Source: an uncultured Psychrobacter sp. (lineage in GTDB: Bacteria > Pseudomonadota > Gammaproteobacteria > Pseudomonadales > Moraxellaceae). Taken from it: a stretch of DNA of 64,000 nucleotides. Positions within the stretch are counted from its first letter, which is position 1. Each line of letters starts with the position of its first letter. The translations under genes and the position numbers were made by a program. The DNA lies in NCBI GenBank assembly GCA_947489525.1, contig CANLDW010000007.1, positions 1 through 64,000 on the forward strand. Reading direction: 5' to 3'. Under the pieces are notes generated by a model, which worked only from the letters and a program-made list of their open reading frames with translations, ran no database searches and was not told the DNA's origin. This document shows positions 49,190 through 58,325 of the stretch, piece by piece.

Positions 49190-49963
49190 ATGTCATGTGT
49201 GCGTGTTACCTCAGCTGTAATATTTGGCAGTGCGCTATTAACCTTAAGTGTAGCCAGTTATGCCGATAGCATGAGCGCTCTAATCGCGCAGAAGTCAAGC
49301 CAAGTCGGCAATACCTATGGCTACTCTGCAACAACCGTACCGACCGCTAGAGTCAGTAATCGCGCGGTTATTCGGCGCGCTAGCCATGGTGATAGCTATA
49401 CGCAGACGTCCTCGTATCCTGCGCCTCAATTTAACGGTTCAGTGCGCGCTTACCCGCAAAGCACTTATCAGTATCCGCAAATCCTAAGTAGTCCCCCTAG
49501 GGTGTTACCTGAGTTTTTGGGTGGTAGTTATGACAATGTAGACAGTGAGTATTTACCGCTGCTCAGCCTTGCTGAAACGCAAAGTAGTTTGGCGGCGCGT
49601 GAGGTTATAAGTACTGCGCGTAAGATGGCGCTCAATGAGCGCACTATCATTCAAGGCGGCTGCTGGGATTATCTCAACGCGGTATTTAAGCGGGCAGGGG
49701 CAACGCGTGATACGGTGCATAAGGGTACTTATGGCGCAGGCCCTTACGCACAAAGTAGCGAGATTCAAGCAGGTGATTGGTTATACTATATTAACCACAG
49801 CTACAATCGCGTGGAGCACAGCGGTCTATTCGTCGGCTGGGTCGATGAATCAGCCAAGCAAGCGCTAATACTGAGCTACGCAGGTGAGAGTCGCCGTGAG
49901 CCTGCCCGCTACAAAGTTTATGACCTTAGCAACGTCTATCAGATTATGCGTCCTATGATTTAG
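49190..49963 (+). CDS. Secreted NlpC/P60- or CHAP-like putative hydrolase
   Basis: The 257-residue product has a signal peptide (about residues 1-26), a Tyr/Ser/Pro-rich linker (about 30-115) and a C-terminal domain. The likely active Cys is in IQGGCWDYLNAVFKRAG (about residues 155-170). The likely His is in VEHSGLFVGWVDE (about 211-223), preceded by AGDWLYYINH. That order and context resemble cysteine peptidases of peptidoglycan. Standard NlpC/P60 motif residues are only partly visible, so the enzyme class is tentative. AAGGAAGAAG precedes the ATG. Confidence 0.7.
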   Translation: MSCVRVTSAVIFGSALLTLSVASYADSMSALIAQKSSQVGNTYGYSATTVPTARVSNRAVIRRASHGDSYTQTSSYPAPQFNGSVRAYPQSTYQYPQILSSPPRVLPEFLGGSYDNVDSEYLPLLSLAETQSSLAAREVISTARKMALNERTIIQGGCWDYLNAVFKRAGATRDTVHKGTYGAGPYAQSSEIQAGDWLYYINHSYNRVEHSGLFVGWVDESAKQALILSYAGESRREPARYKVYDLSNVYQIMRPMI

Positions 49964-50034
49964 TCTTAACGCCTTATCAAGTTTTAGGGCAATACAGTAT
50001 TTCATTTGCTTCTTTATATAAACGCTCGTCATAA

Positions 50035-50069
50035 AAAACGTCCGTCAACACATAATTGACGGACGTTTT
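50035..50069. terminator. Bidirectional terminator between convergent genes
   Basis: AAAACGTCCGTCAA pairs with TTGACGGACGTTTT around CACATAA. It separates the NlpC/P60-like gene (+) from hemJ (-). Confidence 0.9.
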
Positions 50070-50103
50070 AGTTTTTATCATACAAAACTTAAAACAGCTT
50101 GGG

Positions 50104-50538
50104 CTAAAAAGGTTTAACAACAACTAAAATAACAATAAACACTAGCCCAAACACAGGCACTTCGTTAAACCAGCGCCAAAACTTATGGGTCTTATACTGC
50201 GGATGATCAACCAGCTTTTTGCGATAAAAACCGCAAGCGCCGTGATAGGCAGACAGGAGAACAACTAAGACTATTTTGGCATGGAGCCAGCCTTGCGTCT
50301 TATACACCTCCCAGCCCAAAAATACCATCCACAGACCGAATATCCACGTCGCTATCATCGCAGGCGTCATAATACCCCGATACAACTTGCGCTCCATGAT
50401 GACAAAGCGCTCTTGGCTGATTTTGTCTTCGCTCATCGCATGATAAACAAATAGACGAGGAAGATAAAAAATGGCGGCAAACCAGCACACCATAGAGATG
50501 ACGTGCGCCGCTTTGATCCAGTTAAAATAATCTGTCAT
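50104..50538 (-). CDS. hemJ: Protoporphyrinogen IX oxidase HemJ
   Basis: HemJ oxidises protoporphyrinogen IX to protoporphyrin IX, the penultimate step of heme synthesis in many bacteria lacking HemG and HemY. The 144-residue product has four hydrophobic segments (about residues 8-28, 58-78, 85-101 and 122-142), an N-terminal His in IKAAHVISMVCWFAAIFYLPRLFVYH and the ERKLYRGIMTPAM and WLHAKI segments typical of the family. The length is normal. A short repeat-bearing spacer separates it from bioB. Confidence 0.9.
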   Translation of the reverse strand: MTDYFNWIKAAHVISMVCWFAAIFYLPRLFVYHAMSEDKISQERFVIMERKLYRGIMTPAMIATWIFGLWMVFLGWEVYKTQGWLHAKIVLVVLLSAYHGACGFYRKKLVDHPQYKTHKFWRWFNEVPVFGLVFIVILVVVKPF

Positions 50539-50560
50539 AAAGTACTCGCGTTGTTCGTTG

Positions 50561-50708
50561 TAAAGTTAATTCATTTTAAAATTGGTAAAGTGCTGCTGGG
50601 ATAAATTTTGCGAAGCCTCTGGAGTGCGAAGCGCACAGCAAGCAAGGAAAATTTGTACCAGTAGCACAACAATATTAGTGTATCGACTTTATTTTGAATG
50701 ATCTATAA
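50561..50708. repeat. MITE-like inverted-repeat element, copy C
   Basis: The core 50590-50667 starts GTGCTGCTGGGATAAATTTT and ends AAATTTGTACCAGTAGCAC. The right flank, reverse complemented, has TCGATACACTAATATTG, close to TCGATACGCTAATATTA in copy A's left flank. This shows that the element is longer than its core. It lies between bioB and hemJ. Confidence 0.8.
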
Positions 50709-50730
50709 AGGGGTATCTAAGTTAGTCGGA

Positions 50731-51858
50731 TCAGTCGGCGACCAAGACTTGCGACTGCTCACCGCTCATGGCGTCAATAACAGGAAGATGTTGCGGCGCT
50801 CTAGGTTGAGCCAGCTGCGCGGTTATACCAAGCTCACGCATGAGGCGATCATCGTTTGATTGACTAGCGTTACCAGTGGTAAGCAGCTTATCACCATAAA
50901 AGAACGAGTTAGCGCCTGCCATAAAGGCCAGTGCTTGCTCGGCATCGGACAAACTCTCACGCCCAGCCGACAGGCGCACGTAGCTTGTTGGACAGCAGAT
51001 ACGAGTCACGGCAATAGTGCGAATCCACTCCAGCACCGGCAGCTGACCCTCGGCCAATACCTTGTCGCCAAGCGGCGTGCCTTTGATCGGCACTAGAAGG
51101 TTGACGGGGATAGACTCTGGTGCTTTTGGCATTTTTAGCAGCTCGTGCACCCAGTCAATACGATCGTCACGGCTCTCACCCATACCGACGATATTACCGC
51201 TACAAACGTTAATACCAGAGTTGCGTACCCGTGTTAAGGTGTCCAAGCGCTCATCATAGCTGCGTGTACTGACGACTTGCTCATAATAGCGGCGCGAGGT
51301 ATCTAAATTGTGATTGTAGTAATCAAGACCAGCCTTCGCTAACTGTTCAGCTTGCTCATCATCGAGCATACCGAGGGTCATACAAGTCTCAAGCCCTAGC
51401 GCTTTGACTTCTTTTACCAGCTCAACCACATAGGGCATATCCTTGCGACTAGGATGCTTCCACGCCGCCCCCATACAGAACCGCGATGAGCCTGAGGCTT
51501 TGGCGCGCTTGGCGGCGGCAATCACTTTATCAACGTCTAAACGCTTCTCAGCCTGCAACTGCGTTTTATCGCGGTGGTGACCCGATTGCGAGCAATAACC
51601 ACAGTCCTCAGGACAGTTGCCTGTCTTAATCGATAACAGGGTGCTGATCTGTACTTCATTAGCGTTAAAGTGCTGGCGATGGATGGTTTGCGCTTGCAAG
51701 AGCAGATCCATCAAGGGTAAGTCAAATAACTGCGCAATTTGCTCACGGCTATAGCTACCAGAGATAGTATTTAGCACCTTTGTATTATTCAAAGCCTCTA
51801 AACGGGTGCTACTATCACTATCAGCCGTTGGTTCTGAGATACTAAGCAGTCCTGCCAT
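50731..51858 (-). CDS. bioB: Biotin synthase
   Basis: BioB is a radical SAM enzyme that inserts sulfur into dethiobiotin to make biotin. The 375-residue product has the radical-SAM cluster motif with Cys82, Cys86 and Cys89 ([12 protein letters not shown]). [30 protein letters not shown] and YYNHNLDTS complete the core, and [14 protein letters not shown] lies near the end. AAAGGA precedes the ATG. Other biotin genes are not in the window. Start and length are as expected, with a 30-residue polar N-terminal extension. Confidence 0.97.
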   Translation of the reverse strand: MAGLLSISEPTADSDSSTRLEALNNTKVLNTISGSYSREQIAQLFDLPLMDLLLQAQTIHRQHFNANEVQISTLLSIKTGNCPEDCGYCSQSGHHRDKTQLQAEKRLDVDKVIAAAKRAKASGSSRFCMGAAWKHPSRKDMPYVVELVKEVKALGLETCMTLGMLDDEQAEQLAKAGLDYYNHNLDTSRRYYEQVVSTRSYDERLDTLTRVRNSGINVCSGNIVGMGESRDDRIDWVHELLKMPKAPESIPVNLLVPIKGTPLGDKVLAEGQLPVLEWIRTIAVTRICCPTSYVRLSAGRESLSDAEQALAFMAGANSFFYGDKLLTTGNASQSNDDRLMRELGITAQLAQPRAPQHLPVIDAMSGEQSQVLVAD

Positions 51859-51970
51859 GGGTCAAATCCTTTTTATCTAAAGTGAAAATCTTGAGTACAT
51901 AAAAGAGCAGTATAAGGAGGCGTAGGCAACAAAAGCGCCAACTGCTCCAAATGAGCGGCTGTAAATGACA

Positions 51971-52004
51971 AAAAAAGCTACGGAATGCTAGTATACCGTA
52001 GCTT
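51971..52004 (-). terminator. Terminator after the SCP2-domain gene
   Basis: Read on the reverse strand, AAGCTACGG pairs with CCGTAGCTT and a run of T follows. It ends the SCP2-domain transcript before bioB. Confidence 0.8.
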
Positions 52005-52079
52005 ATTTATAAAATCAGGTCATGATTAAATGTTAAAAGGTTTAATCGACGTTTGGATATCTGAGCGCAAGCTAGCCTA

Positions 52080-52586
52080 TTATTTACCAAGCTTGTGCTT
52101 AGCAACACCGACCCAATGATTGGCAAACTGCTGCGCTTTATAAGCGTAAGGTTTGATTTTTTGTACGTAGGGCTCGTATTGCTCTGGTACTGTCGGCACA
52201 AGGTGCTTGGCAAGCTTATTAAACCACATCATCAGGCTGTAATCGCCCTCAATATTAAGCTCACCGTTCTGTACGGCGGTCATAAAGGCGGGCAAGCTAC
52301 CTTTGGTTAAAAGCTTAACCCCAGTCATAGAGTCATTAAAAGTGATAGTCAGATCAGCATCATCAGCGTGACCACTGTACTGTTTAAAATCACCATTATC
52401 GAATTTAAAATAACGCGCGACATCAGACTCTTTGCTACCGATCTCAATAGTCACTTGACGATCAGCGAACAGCTTTTGTATGTCTTCATCTTTGCTATCA
52501 GCTAACATGGATAGGCGGTAGCCGACGACTGCTAGTAGTACATCTAAAGGATCGGACTTGATATCTAACACAGGAATAGTAAACAT
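52080..52586 (-). CDS. SCP2 sterol-binding-domain protein
   Basis: The 168-residue product contains an SCP2-like lipid-binding fold across residues about 15-130. VTIEIGSKESDVARYFKFDNGDFKQYSGHADDADLTITF and LLTKGSLPAFMTAVQNGELNIEGDYSLM are the family-like stretches. Such domains bind hydrophobic ligands, and in UbiJ a related domain aids ubiquinone synthesis; the ligand here is not known. AGGAG lies before the ATG. It has its own terminator. Confidence 0.85.
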   Translation of the reverse strand: MFTIPVLDIKSDPLDVLLAVVGYRLSMLADSKDEDIQKLFADRQVTIEIGSKESDVARYFKFDNGDFKQYSGHADDADLTITFNDSMTGVKLLTKGSLPAFMTAVQNGELNIEGDYSLMMWFNKLAKHLVPTVPEQYEPYVQKIKPYAYKAQQFANHWVGVAKHKLGK

Positions 52587-52779
52587 AAAAACTCCTAAAA
52601 GTAAGGGTAATAAGGACGGTTGCCATCAAGATCACTTTACAAGCGTCTATGGCATCAGTATTTGAATAGCTAGCATAGAGATTACCAATCATAGCTGGCG
52701 TTTAGATGGAGTGTAACGATAATTGAGTGTTTATTCTTTAGTAGTTCAGTAGCAGGGTATACTTTTTTGCATAGGTTAC

Positions 52780-52887
52780 ATGAGTAGCATGAAGGGTATG
52801 ACTAAGCCAGAATCGACGACAACTTGGGCTGATTATCTTAACCTTTATCTGTTCCATAAAACGCGCGGTAATCGCACGTTGCAATAA
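52780..52887 (+). CDS. Candidate small protein (35 aa), unconfirmed
   Basis: ATG at 52780 opens a 35-codon frame ending with the TAA at 52885-52887; two more in-frame ATGs lie at 52789 and 52798. The product ends WADYLNLYLFHKTRGNRTLQ, which looks like a compact helical peptide. It is preceded by a TATACT box at 52758-52763. There is no strong ribosome-binding site and no family match known to me, so it may be chance. Confidence 0.3.
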   Translation: MSSMKGMTKPESTTTWADYLNLYLFHKTRGNRTLQ

Positions 52888-52923
52888 GTCGCTATAACAA
52901 GTCATTATAATAAGCCACTACAA

Positions 52924-52958
52924 TAAAAAATGCGCCTTTACTAGCTTAGCAGGCGCAT
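52924..52958 (-). terminator. Terminator after the 52996 gene
   Basis: On the reverse strand, ATGCGCCT pairs with AGGCGCAT and TTTTTT follows. It ends the reverse-strand gene at 52996. Confidence 0.8.
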
Positions 52959-52995
52959 GTATTGGATAAATAGATTTAGTCAAAGCGTCAAATCG

Positions 52996-53388
52996 TCACT
53001 GAAAGCGCGGGGTATAGTCATCATCGTAAACGGGGGAGTGCTCGACATAACGCGCCGCTTCTAACTCACGGCGCTGCTGCACGGTTTGACTCACGTCATC
53101 AAAGCGTAGCGCACGGTATAGCACCCAAGCCACCAAAGGCAGCCAGCTGATACCCATAGCCACTACATAACTATGCCACTCTGAGAGCGTGAACCACTGG
53201 GAGACGCTATAGTATATCGCCTCAACGCCCAGCCAATAGCCCATACCGCCAAGCAAATACCACAGTAGCCAGCGCTGCGCGGATACCGCCAAAGCAATGG
53301 CAAATCCTGCGCCCATGCCTATTGCCAGTAGCATGCCGCTGCTCGCCATATCCATACTTATCATCGAAAATACAGTTGAGAACATCAT
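52996..53388 (-). CDS. Membrane protein of unknown function
   Basis: The 130-residue product has three or four hydrophobic segments (about residues 12-35, 38-62 and 70-92) and a polar C-terminal tail (about 95-130) rich in Arg, Glu and Tyr. I recognise no family. It lies alone on the reverse strand, with a terminator after it. Two ATG codons occur at the start; either would change the product by one residue. Confidence 0.6.
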   Translation of the reverse strand: MMFSTVFSMISMDMASSGMLLAIGMGAGFAIALAVSAQRWLLWYLLGGMGYWLGVEAIYYSVSQWFTLSEWHSYVVAMGISWLPLVAWVLYRALRFDDVSQTVQQRRELEAARYVEHSPVYDDDYTPRFQ

Positions 53389-53567
53389 TTATCTCGCTAT
53401 TCATAAAGTGAGTTTCAATGTCTCTATTATGAAAGCAAAAAACGCAAATCTAAAGCGTCAGTGGCGACGTTACGACAACCGTTGACGCCTAGTTTTATCG
53501 GTTTAAATAAGTTCTAAAAGATGTGGATTAGATGATACTAAAAATCTTGTATAATCGCGCAAACCCG

Positions 53568-54548
53568 CTACAGACGGCGGCTTCGCTGTCCCCACCAAGA
53601 TAATAAAGTAACCATAACAGCGCCAAGCAACATCAGACCCAAAGTGGTCAACCACTGGGCGCCAGTAGGGTAGAGCCAGGGTAGCACATTATGTACCGCC
53701 TCATTTTGCAGACCGCCGAGCGCATCGATCTTCCAAGGCCATACCTTAACCAAGGAGCCAGCAATAAATCCAGTTAATAAAGCCAACGTTGCTTGATAAT
53801 AGCGCGACAATAGCCACTTTAGCAGACGCGTAAATAATAGCAGACCTGTGACCATACCTGCGATCAGTGTCAATATTATCGTAAAGTTAAGCGTGTGCAC
53901 CGCTTCTAATACCGCATCGTAAGCGCCCATAAGCAGTAGAATAAACGAGCCTGAGATACCGGGCAGTATCATCGCACAAATAGCAATGGCTCCGGACAAG
54001 AACAAGTATGGCAAGCTTGGTGTGGTTGTCGATACAGGTAAGCTACTGATGATCACCGCGCAAGCGATACCTGCTATAAACAACGCCGCGCGTCCGATAT
54101 TCCAGCGCTCAATCTCACGCAGTAAGAGAAAGACGGTGGCAATAACTAAGCCAAAAAAGAAGGACCAAATAAGCAGCGGTTGATAATCGAGTAAATACTT
54201 AATGGGACCTGCCAGCAGAGCAAAGCTGGTGGCAATACCTAAGAGTAAAACCAGCAAAAACGTTGCATCAACGTGACGCCAAACAGCCTGTACGCCCTTT
54301 ATGCCGCCTGTTTCTCTAAACACCTCCCAAAGACTCGGCCCGATGCGACTAAGCGCTCCGATAAGGCGCTCATAAATGCCCGCGATCAGGGCAATCGTCC
54401 CCCCTGACACCCCAGGGACAATATCAGCTGCGCCCATGGCAATCCCTTTTACGTAGGTGCTAATCAGTTGTTTTGGCGTCTCTTTAGTAGAATTATCTAT
54501 GCTAGATGATGGCGATGCATCAGGCTGCGGCGATTGTGATGCCGTCAT
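53568..54548 (-). CDS. DUF368 / PopT-type polyprenyl-phosphate transporter
   Basis: The 326-residue product belongs to the DUF368 family, recently linked to flipping undecaprenyl phosphate back across the inner membrane for reuse in cell-wall synthesis. Two inverted signature segments are seen: GAADIVPGVSGGTIALIAGIYE (about residues 37-58) and CAMILPGISGSFILLLMGAYD (about 190-210), with eight or so hydrophobic segments. AGGAAAG precedes the ATG. It ends very near a short A+T-rich spacer shared with the 53388 gene. Confidence 0.9.
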   Translation of the reverse strand: MTASQSPQPDASPSSSIDNSTKETPKQLISTYVKGIAMGAADIVPGVSGGTIALIAGIYERLIGALSRIGPSLWEVFRETGGIKGVQAVWRHVDATFLLVLLLGIATSFALLAGPIKYLLDYQPLLIWSFFFGLVIATVFLLLREIERWNIGRAALFIAGIACAVIISSLPVSTTTPSLPYLFLSGAIAICAMILPGISGSFILLLMGAYDAVLEAVHTLNFTIILTLIAGMVTGLLLFTRLLKWLLSRYYQATLALLTGFIAGSLVKVWPWKIDALGGLQNEAVHNVLPWLYPTGAQWLTTLGLMLLGAVMVTLLSWWGQRSRRL

Positions 54549-54703
54549 GGACTTTCCTTTTTGGTTTTAGAGTCGTATTAACTAAGGTCTGTTTATCGCT
54601 GTTTGCAAGCCATCTACATCTAATAAAGCGCTATACGCGAATAACACGTATAGCCCTTAAACAATAGGCATTAGGATGAAGTTAAATTACTGATTATTTT
54701 AAA

Positions 54704-55921
54704 TTACTTATTATTTGTAGGCGTGAGCGCCGGATAGCCTAGAGCGTAAAAGACGCCTTCAAGACCGGTGACATTAATAGCCGCATCAGCGCGCGCGCGT
54801 ACGATAGGCTTGGCGTGATAGGCCAGTCCTAAGTCGGCAGTCGCCATCATAGCCAGATCATTAGCGCCATCACCGACGCAAACGACTTGTGACATATCGA
54901 TGCCTAAACGCTCAGCGGTGCGCGCGGTTATGGTGGCTTTTTTTGTACCATTGATGATAGGTAGCTGCACCTGACCGCTGACAATGTCCTCATCAATATC
55001 TAAACCATTAGCGTGAACCTCATCAATGCCTAACTGCTCAGCGATGTAGCGAGCAAAATAGGTAAAGCCGCCTGAGACCAGTACGGTGTGATAGCCCAAA
55101 GTTTTAAGCGCACTTATCGTTACGCGCGCGCCTGGAGATAAGGTTAAGCGCGTACAAATCTCGTCAAGTACGCGAGTCGGTAGCCCATCTAAAAGCGCTA
55201 CGCGCTGCGCAAATGACTCATCAAAGTCGATCTCGCCGCGCATGGCCGACTCAGTGATCGCCTCCACTTGGGCGCCAACGCCTGCTGCTTTTGCCAGCTC
55301 GACAATGACCTCTTGTTCAATCAAGGTCGAGTCCATATCAAAACAAGCCAGCTTATGCGTGCGTAGCATGTGACCGACCGATAAGATATGACAATCGACG
55401 ACGTCTAAGTTGGCGTCTACGGTATCAGTATCTTGTAAGCTTGCTCCCTGAGAGCGATGGCGCTGTGCCAAGTCGTGACGCTGTGCCAAGTCGTGACGCA
55501 AGCGCGTGGTCAACTGATCGTCAATGATGTGCGCTGCTGCTGTTTTTTTACTAGGGTGCATTAGAGTGTCATTGACAGGCACCAACAAGTAGCGAAACAC
55601 TTGTATGGGAGTAAAATCAGCTTGGGCAGTTGTAGTGTTCAAGGGGATATCGACGGCTACAAAGTGCGCATCCGTATCTTCTTGCACCGTGACTAAATGC
55701 CAGTTTGGCTGCTCATCCACCCACGATTGTACGTACTCATGAATATCGAGCACCGCCTTATCGGTTGGCAGCACAACAATAACAGCGAATAGGGGCAGTG
55801 ATTGCAGAGTATCAAAATCTTGTAAATTTGTACCCTCAGGCAATAATGAGGCTACAGAATCGACGGCTTGTTGCCATGCTTTACTATCTTTTGGTAACGA
55901 ATAAGGTGTATTATTTGGCAT
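54704..55921 (-). CDS. serB: Phosphoserine phosphatase
   Basis: SerB dephosphorylates phosphoserine, the last step of serine synthesis. The 405-residue product has an ACT-like N-terminal domain (about residues 45-135), a linker and a HAD phosphatase domain. Motif I is CFDMDSTLIEQE (Asp195, Asp197), motif II is VLVSGGFTYFARYIA, and motif III is VCVGDGANDLAMM. The linker has a duplicated LAQRHD (residues 145-156) from an 18-bp tandem repeat. The gene is divergent from the YtjB-like gene, like serB and ytjB in E. coli. Confidence 0.96.
   Translation of the reverse strand: MPNNTPYSLPKDSKAWQQAVDSVASLLPEGTNLQDFDTLQSLPLFAVIVVLPTDKAVLDIHEYVQSWVDEQPNWHLVTVQEDTDAHFVAVDIPLNTTTAQADFTPIQVFRYLLVPVNDTLMHPSKKTAAAHIIDDQLTTRLRHDLAQRHDLAQRHRSQGASLQDTDTVDANLDVVDCHILSVGHMLRTHKLACFDMDSTLIEQEVIVELAKAAGVGAQVEAITESAMRGEIDFDESFAQRVALLDGLPTRVLDEICTRLTLSPGARVTISALKTLGYHTVLVSGGFTYFARYIAEQLGIDEVHANGLDIDEDIVSGQVQLPIINGTKKATITARTAERLGIDMSQVVCVGDGANDLAMMATADLGLAYHAKPIVRARADAAINVTGLEGVFYALGYPALTPTNNK
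55461..55496. repeat. Perfect 18-bp tandem duplication in serB
   Basis: CGCTGTGCCAAGTCGTGA occurs twice head to tail, in frame, and adds six residues to the linker of SerB between its ACT-like and HAD domains. Confidence 0.9.
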
Positions 55922-56300
55922 GGCTCAATTGTCCCTTGTGTGCTTATAAAAGATTAGGAATAATAACAGCTTTATGGCTAAGCGCCTATAGATGACAGCC
56001 AAAGTATAGTGACAACCGATGCTACTTATAAGCGTAATTGACTGTATTTTAACTGGGCTTGCTGACAATAAGTTTGCTGATGATAAGTCTGCTGGTAGAT
56101 CGTAAAAGCGACAGCTCTTTTGAGCATTTATCGATGTTTGTCATCACCTGCATGATAATAGCATCGCTAAGCCTAGCTGTACCTGATACGATAGCCGCTA
56201 GTAATGATCTATTAGCTCTTAACAGTACTGCGTACTCTTCCAAACAACGAGCGAGCGTCTCGTTTTTTGATTTCTTTTATCCAAAAAAGTTTAACATATC
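55922..56300. other. Divergent promoter region between serB and the 56301 gene
   Basis: The 379-base gap holds a low-confidence forward frame (56059-56304) and a terminator-like hairpin AACGAG/CTCGTT followed by TTTT (56246-56268), 33 bases before the 56301 start codon. This could be an attenuator or leader. Promoters for both genes should lie here. Confidence 0.45.
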
Positions 56301-57761
56301 ATGATGTATTTAGCGCCGCGGCAAGGATTGTTTGCCATTATTGTTCTGGTTAGTTTTTGTTTGCAGACTTTACTGCTCGTTATTAGTACCGACCAGCAGT
56401 TAAGTAAAAGCCGTACGCAAAAAGGCGAGCAAATGGTCGCCCAGCTGATTGACGAAGCTCGTTTGGCATTAGAGAACCAAGACCGCGTAAGCTTAAGTGT
56501 GATTGCCAATCGCTATACCAGTGAGCAGGACGTGACGCGTATTTTGATTAAAGACAGCAGCGGTGAGCTACTCGTACCTGTCGGTAATGCGCCCATGCAG
56601 CAAGGCAATACGATCAGTCAAATCGCCACCAAAGATGATGCGGTCATCGGCAGTGTAGCCTTAACCCTAAAAGATATTAGTAAGGGCGAGATCATTACGA
56701 TGCAGTGGCCGTTTGTCATCGGCTCAATGCTGCTACATCTGCTGTTATGGCTACTCTATGGCTACGTGGCGCGCCCTACTAAAGAGCAAATTAACGCGCT
56801 TAGCCGCGAGATTCAAGACTTGCACCGCGAGCAGTATCCCCTCATCGATCAGCGTACACGTCGCCGTGAAGATATCGAAGCACCTATCGATGAGCGCCTT
56901 GCTCCTAATGCTGCCGCATCCAATACGACTGCGCAGTCGACCACTCTATCAACTGCTAACGATGATACATCTACTCTAAACGGCATGAATGTCCACAGCG
57001 AGCTCAATGCCTATCTAAAAGCCCAGCAAAACCCAGATGCTGTGACAGATGTGCCTGTCGCAGCCGATGAGCAAGCGAATCTCATATCTGACTCCGCTCA
57101 AGGTGTAACAAGTAGCCAGACAGTGACGGACAGTACAACAACGCCGTCACCCATGCTATCCCCGACACGCTCTTTTGATAGTGTCAACGTCCGTATTATG
57201 CTGCATGATGACTACAACATGCTGGAGCGCCTAGCGCCTGAGATGCGTATGCCGTATTTGGCTCTATGTACCCAGCTACTCAACCAAGCACTGACTCAAC
57301 TGCTCAAACAGCCTCTATTATTAGGCGTAAGCGCAGTTAACGAGCCAGTATTTGATGAACACGGCGCGCACGCTATTTTAAAGGCGGATAACAGTCACGC
57401 GAAGGTTGCCTTAGCAGGGGTGATGCTTGCAAAGCTGTATTTGATGCTCAATAAGATCATCCACGACAAGCACATTGAGCTCTCCCGCTTTGCGCTTCCT
57501 GCCAAAGCAGGGGTTAGTAGTAGTGATCAGGGCGAAGCTGTGACTCAACTGCTACAAAGCGTTGGTAAAAAAGAGCAACTGCTTATCTTACTGCCAAACA
57601 CAGGTCTCAGACAGATCAGCAGCTACGTACAAGTCCGTCATTTAGAGCATCCAACTACTGTCTATGAGCGCGAGTGCGCTATATTTGATGGCGGTAGTGA
57701 GGCGATGATGCAGCGTTTGGCAGATGTTCGTAATACAGTACTTATGATAGAAGAAGAGTAG
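56301..57761 (+). CDS. Membrane protein, possibly YtjB/Smp-like
   Basis: The 486-residue product has a membrane helix at about residues 9-29, a periplasmic-type region (about 30-125) and a second helix (about 138-156). A long cytoplasmic part follows, with a Ser/Thr/Asp-rich linker (about 200-295) and a helical end domain (about 310-480). The helix-periplasm-helix N-terminus and its place divergent from serB recall E. coli YtjB (Smp). That protein is much shorter, so this is an inference from position and topology. No catalytic motif is seen. Confidence 0.7.
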   Translation: MMYLAPRQGLFAIIVLVSFCLQTLLLVISTDQQLSKSRTQKGEQMVAQLIDEARLALENQDRVSLSVIANRYTSEQDVTRILIKDSSGELLVPVGNAPMQQGNTISQIATKDDAVIGSVALTLKDISKGEIITMQWPFVIGSMLLHLLLWLLYGYVARPTKEQINALSREIQDLHREQYPLIDQRTRRREDIEAPIDERLAPNAAASNTTAQSTTLSTANDDTSTLNGMNVHSELNAYLKAQQNPDAVTDVPVAADEQANLISDSAQGVTSSQTVTDSTTTPSPMLSPTRSFDSVNVRIMLHDDYNMLERLAPEMRMPYLALCTQLLNQALTQLLKQPLLLGVSAVNEPVFDEHGAHAILKADNSHAKVALAGVMLAKLYLMLNKIIHDKHIELSRFALPAKAGVSSSDQGEAVTQLLQSVGKKEQLLILLPNTGLRQISSYVQVRHLEHPTTVYERECAIFDGGSEAMMQRLADVRNTVLMIEEE

Positions 57762-57914
57762 CTATTATTGGCTATATGTTTAATAATGAATAATATCAAT
57801 TGAGTACCTCTTAACAACGCTAGTATTGTTGTAAAATCGATTGACAATGTACCAAAGAGACCTTATAAGGCATGTGTAGAGTGACGTATTTTTATTGAAA
57901 AAGAGGAGTTTGTC

Positions 57915-58142
57915 ATGAGTGACGCTGATATTGATGATTTTGACGACGACTTTGTCGATGATGATGATGCCAAACTGGTAGAAGAGGCAGAAACAAGTGC
58001 CCGTACGCGCCTAAGCAGTTTGGAAAAACGCCGTTTGATCGATAACTTACTCGAAGAAAAGCGTCTGGCTAAAGAGCTAAAAGATGAGCTTGACACCCTA
58101 GATGAAGATGATGAGTGGGATGATGAATGGGACGACGAGTAA
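57915..58142 (+). CDS. Small acidic protein, possibly PA3496-like
   Basis: The 75-residue product is strongly acidic at both ends (SDADIDDFDDDFVDDDD and DEDDEWDDEWDDE), with a basic helical centre LEKRRLIDNLLEEKRLAKEL (about residues 35-54). This resembles, from memory, the PA3496-type putative envelope-integrity proteins of Pseudomonas, but the match is not checked. AGAGGAG precedes the ATG. Function unknown. Confidence 0.65.
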   Translation: MSDADIDDFDDDFVDDDDAKLVEEAETSARTRLSSLEKRRLIDNLLEEKRLAKELKDELDTLDEDDEWDDEWDDE

Positions 58143-58325
58143 AATAAGATAGGAACACTTTAAGCCTCTGATCTCTGCTATCCTAGATTAAAGCGTTTAT
58201 ACTATCTATCCACTATTAAACGTCAAAGGCAGTCAGATATCAAAGGCAGTAAACGCTAATGGATTTGGCGTATATAACACTTGTATCGCTGATCTTTGAT
58301 GACGCCCTTTAAGGAAGACGCCGCC

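Larger units (their letters stand above)
52587..52995. other. Intergenic region between the SCP2-domain gene and the 52996 gene
   Basis: The 409-base gap contains a candidate small ORF (52780-52887), a possible TATACT -10 box (52758-52763) before it, and the reverse-strand terminator at 52924-52958. No larger gene is seen. Confidence 0.5.
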
